This document shows, one piece after another, positions 1 through 6,195 of a DNA stretch of 6,195 nucleotides; the stretch's first letter is position 1; each line of letters opens with the position of its first letter. Source of the DNA: Comamonadaceae bacterium. Its GTDB lineage: Bacteria > Pseudomonadota > Gammaproteobacteria > Burkholderiales > Burkholderiaceae_C. The translations under genes were made by a program, and so were the position numbers. The notes under the pieces are model-generated. The model saw only the letters and a list, made by a program, of their open reading frames with translations. It was not told the origin of the DNA and made no database searches. The stretch lies in assembly GCA_947466165.1 (NCBI GenBank), contig CANIDW010000099.1, positions 1 through 6,195 of the forward strand, in the 5' to 3' direction.

Positions 1-904
1 GAAAAACTCGCCCAGGCCGACTTCAATGTGGTGCTCTATCCCGAAATTGCGTTGAGCACAGCGCAATGGCTCAAGCGCCAGTACCAGCAACCGTACACCA
101 AGACCGTACCGCTGGGCTTGAAAGCCACCCAGGACTTTATTGCCGAAGTTTGCGGCCTGGCCGGCGTTCCGCTCCCTGCTGCTGAAGAAATGACTACTCG
201 TGCCCGCTGGTACGCCCAGTCGGTGGACTCGACTTACCTTACCGGCAAACGCGTTTACCTGTTTGGCGATGCCACACATGTGATCGCAGCCGCCCGGATT
301 GCCAGCGAAGAAATGGGCTTTGAAGTTGTTGGCATGGGAACCTACAGCCGCGAATTCGGAAGAGATGTCCGGGACTGCGCCAAAACCTATGGCATAGAAG
401 CGCTGATCAGCGACGACTATTTGGAAGTCGAAGCCCAGATCCAAAGTTTGCAACCTGAACTTATTTTGGGCACGCAAATGGAGCGCCATATCGCCAAGCG
501 ACACGGCATCCCTTGTGCAGTGATTTCGGCACCGGTTCATGTGCAGGATTTCCCGGCACGCTATGCACCGCAAATGGGTTTTGAAGGCGCCAATGTCATT
601 TTTGACACCTGGGTGCACCCCCTCATGATGGGCTTGGAAGAGCACTTGTTGGGCATGTTCCGGCAGGATTTTGAATTCCATGCAGGCGCCACACCCTCGC
701 ACCTGGGCGGCAGCCGCCCGGCAGAAAGTCAAGTGACTGCTGCCATGCCACTGCCCGAAGCATCCAACCAAGCCAGCTGGAGCATTGAAGCGCAAAAGGA
801 GCTGGGGAAAATCCCTTTCTTTGTCAGGGGCAAAGCCAAACGCAATACCGAGAAATACGCGCTGGACCAAGGCGTATCAACGATCACAGTGGACACACTC
901 TACG

Positions 905-930
<26 letters not shown>
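1..930 (+). CDS. bchB: Light-independent protochlorophyllide reductase subunit B (BchB), 5'-truncated by window edge
   Basis: BchB pairs with BchN to form the NifDK-like catalytic part of DPOR, which reduces ring D of protochlorophyllide with electrons delivered by BchL. The frame is open from base 1; 309 residues are visible and the stop is TAA at 928-930. Known BchB proteins have about 510-525 residues, so roughly 200 N-terminal residues lie upstream, including the Asp that helps bind the [4Fe-4S] NB-cluster. Diagnostic stretches are [11 protein letters not shown] (visible residues 74-84), [11 protein letters not shown] (157-167), [13 protein letters not shown] (176-188) and [17 protein letters not shown] (201-217). 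Asp76 (bases 226-228) and His180 (538-540) are 104 residues apart, which matches my recollection of the catalytic Asp and His spacing in characterised BchB/ChlB. A variable linker (about 227-259) leads to a C-terminal domain (about 260-309, [18 protein letters not shown]) of the protochlorophyllide reductase C-terminal type, which caps the substrate pocket in known structures. The visible part shows no damage. Identity is secure; its BchN partner is expected upstream. Confidence 0.97.
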
Positions 931-5619
<4,689 letters not shown>

Positions 5620-5631
5620 GGCCTTTCAACC

Positions 5632-6195
5632 ATGTCTGAAATTACGTACCAACAACGCCGCGGACAAATCGAAAATTATTTCGACCGCACTGCGGCTGCG
5701 GCTTGGGCCAAGCTCACTTCGGATGCGCCCGTCGGCCGGATTCGCGCCACTGTGCGCGCCGGACGCGATCAAATGCGATCGACCCTGGTTTCCTGGTTGG
5801 GCAATGATCTGCGTGGCAAGCGCATTTTGGACGCCGGCTGCGGCACGGGTGCACTGGCCGTAGAAGCTGCCCGCCTGGGTGCGCAGGTTGTGGCCATTGA
5901 TTTGTCGCCGACTCTGGTCGATTTGGCCCGCGAAAGAATTCCTGCCGATGTGGCACACCTGGTGGAGTTTCACAGCGGCGACATGCTGGGCAAAAGTCTC
6001 GGGCATTTCGACCATGTGGTGGCCATGGACTCCATCATTCATTACCAGACAGATGACGCAGTGCATGCCCTGGCTCAATTGGCTGAACGTACCAGCGGAT
6101 CTATCGTCTTTACTTTTGCGCCACGCACGCCATTTCTGGCAGCCATGATTTCGGCGGGGCGTCTGCTGCCCCGAAGTGACCGCGCGCCAGGGTTA
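5632..6195 (+). CDS. bchM: Magnesium-protoporphyrin IX O-methyltransferase BchM, 3'-truncated by window edge
   Basis: BchM transfers a methyl group from S-adenosylmethionine to the ring C propionate of Mg-protoporphyrin IX, giving the monomethyl ester: the step right after the BchH-containing chelatase. The frame is open from ATG 5632 to the last base, giving 188 residues of an expected 225-240, so some 40-50 residues lie beyond the window. Seen: the BchM-like N-terminus (ENYFDRTAAAAWAKLTSDAP, residues 14-33), SAM-binding motif I ILDAGCGTGALAVEAARLG (65-83), the following acidic strand end AIDLSP (88-93, Asp90 likely contacting the SAM ribose), a GDM at 116-118 and DSIIHYQ (133-139). The pattern is that of a class I Rossmann methyltransferase. 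N-terminal wording and the position directly after bchL separate BchM from related ubiquinone-type methyltransferases. No frameshift is seen. It starts 12 bases after bchL, consistent with co-transcription. Confidence 0.95.
   Translation, partial: MSEITYQQRRGQIENYFDRTAAAAWAKLTSDAPVGRIRATVRAGRDQMRSTLVSWLGNDLRGKRILDAGCGTGALAVEAARLGAQVVAIDLSPTLVDLARERIPADVAHLVEFHSGDMLGKSLGHFDHVVAMDSIIHYQTDDAVHALAQLAERTSGSIVFTFAPRTPFLAAMISAGRLLPRSDRAPGL

Noticed and set aside
785..904. TTG start at 785 that would extend BchH by 40 residues
   Set aside because: It would overlap bchB by 146 bases. The added residues ([13 protein letters not shown] and on) are the out-of-frame reading of the well-conserved BchB C-terminal domain, and the family homology begins only near residue 18 of the 905 start.
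5620..5631. Promoter or terminator in the bchL-bchM gap
   Set aside because: The gap is only 12 bases and holds part of a ribosome binding site; there is no stem-loop and no room for -35/-10 elements outside coding sequence.
5626..6078. 150-codon open frame on the minus strand opposite the start of bchM
   Set aside because: The + strand frame from 5632 carries a clear SAM-binding motif I and BchM-specific wording, so the opposite strand frame is a by-product.

Overview
The window is a piece of a photosynthesis gene cluster from a bacteriochlorophyll-making purple bacterium. All four genes lie on the + strand, packed end to end: bchB (5' end cut off by the window), bchH (complete), bchL (complete) and bchM (3' end cut off). 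The order B-H-L-M is the one known from the bchFNBHLM operons of purple bacteria. Together with protein wording typical of proteobacterial homologues and a GC content that looks moderate by eye (mid-50s %), it suggests a betaproteobacterium, perhaps a freshwater Burkholderiales phototroph of the Rhodoferax/Limnohabitans/Rubrivivax kind. The genus is an inference and is not proven by the sequence.

Layout: 1-930 is the C-terminal ~60% of BchB, catalytic subunit of light-independent protochlorophyllide reductase (DPOR). 905-4711 is BchH, the large porphyrin-binding subunit of Mg-chelatase; its likely start lies inside the end of bchB. 4708-5619 is BchL, the NifH-like ATPase that feeds electrons to BchN-BchB; its start shares an ATGA with the bchH stop. 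5632-6195 is the first 188 codons of BchM, the SAM-dependent Mg-protoporphyrin IX O-methyltransferase. The longest non-coding gap is 12 bases, so there is no intergenic space for a promoter or terminator, and I see none. The genes look like part of one polycistronic message whose promoter lies upstream of the window.

How the genes work together: BchH (with BchI and BchD, not here) inserts Mg2+ into protoporphyrin IX. BchM methylates the product to Mg-protoporphyrin IX monomethyl ester. After ring E closure by enzymes encoded elsewhere, BchL and BchB (with BchN, expected just upstream) reduce protochlorophyllide to chlorophyllide without light. The window thus interleaves two consecutive early steps (chelatase, methyltransferase) with two subunits of a later, oxygen-sensitive nitrogenase-like enzyme.

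I found no undescribed system. This is a conserved core biosynthetic region. The points worth a second look are a four-cysteine motif in BchH that could hold an Fe-S cluster, the overlapping and ambiguous bchH start, and the N-terminal extension of BchL.
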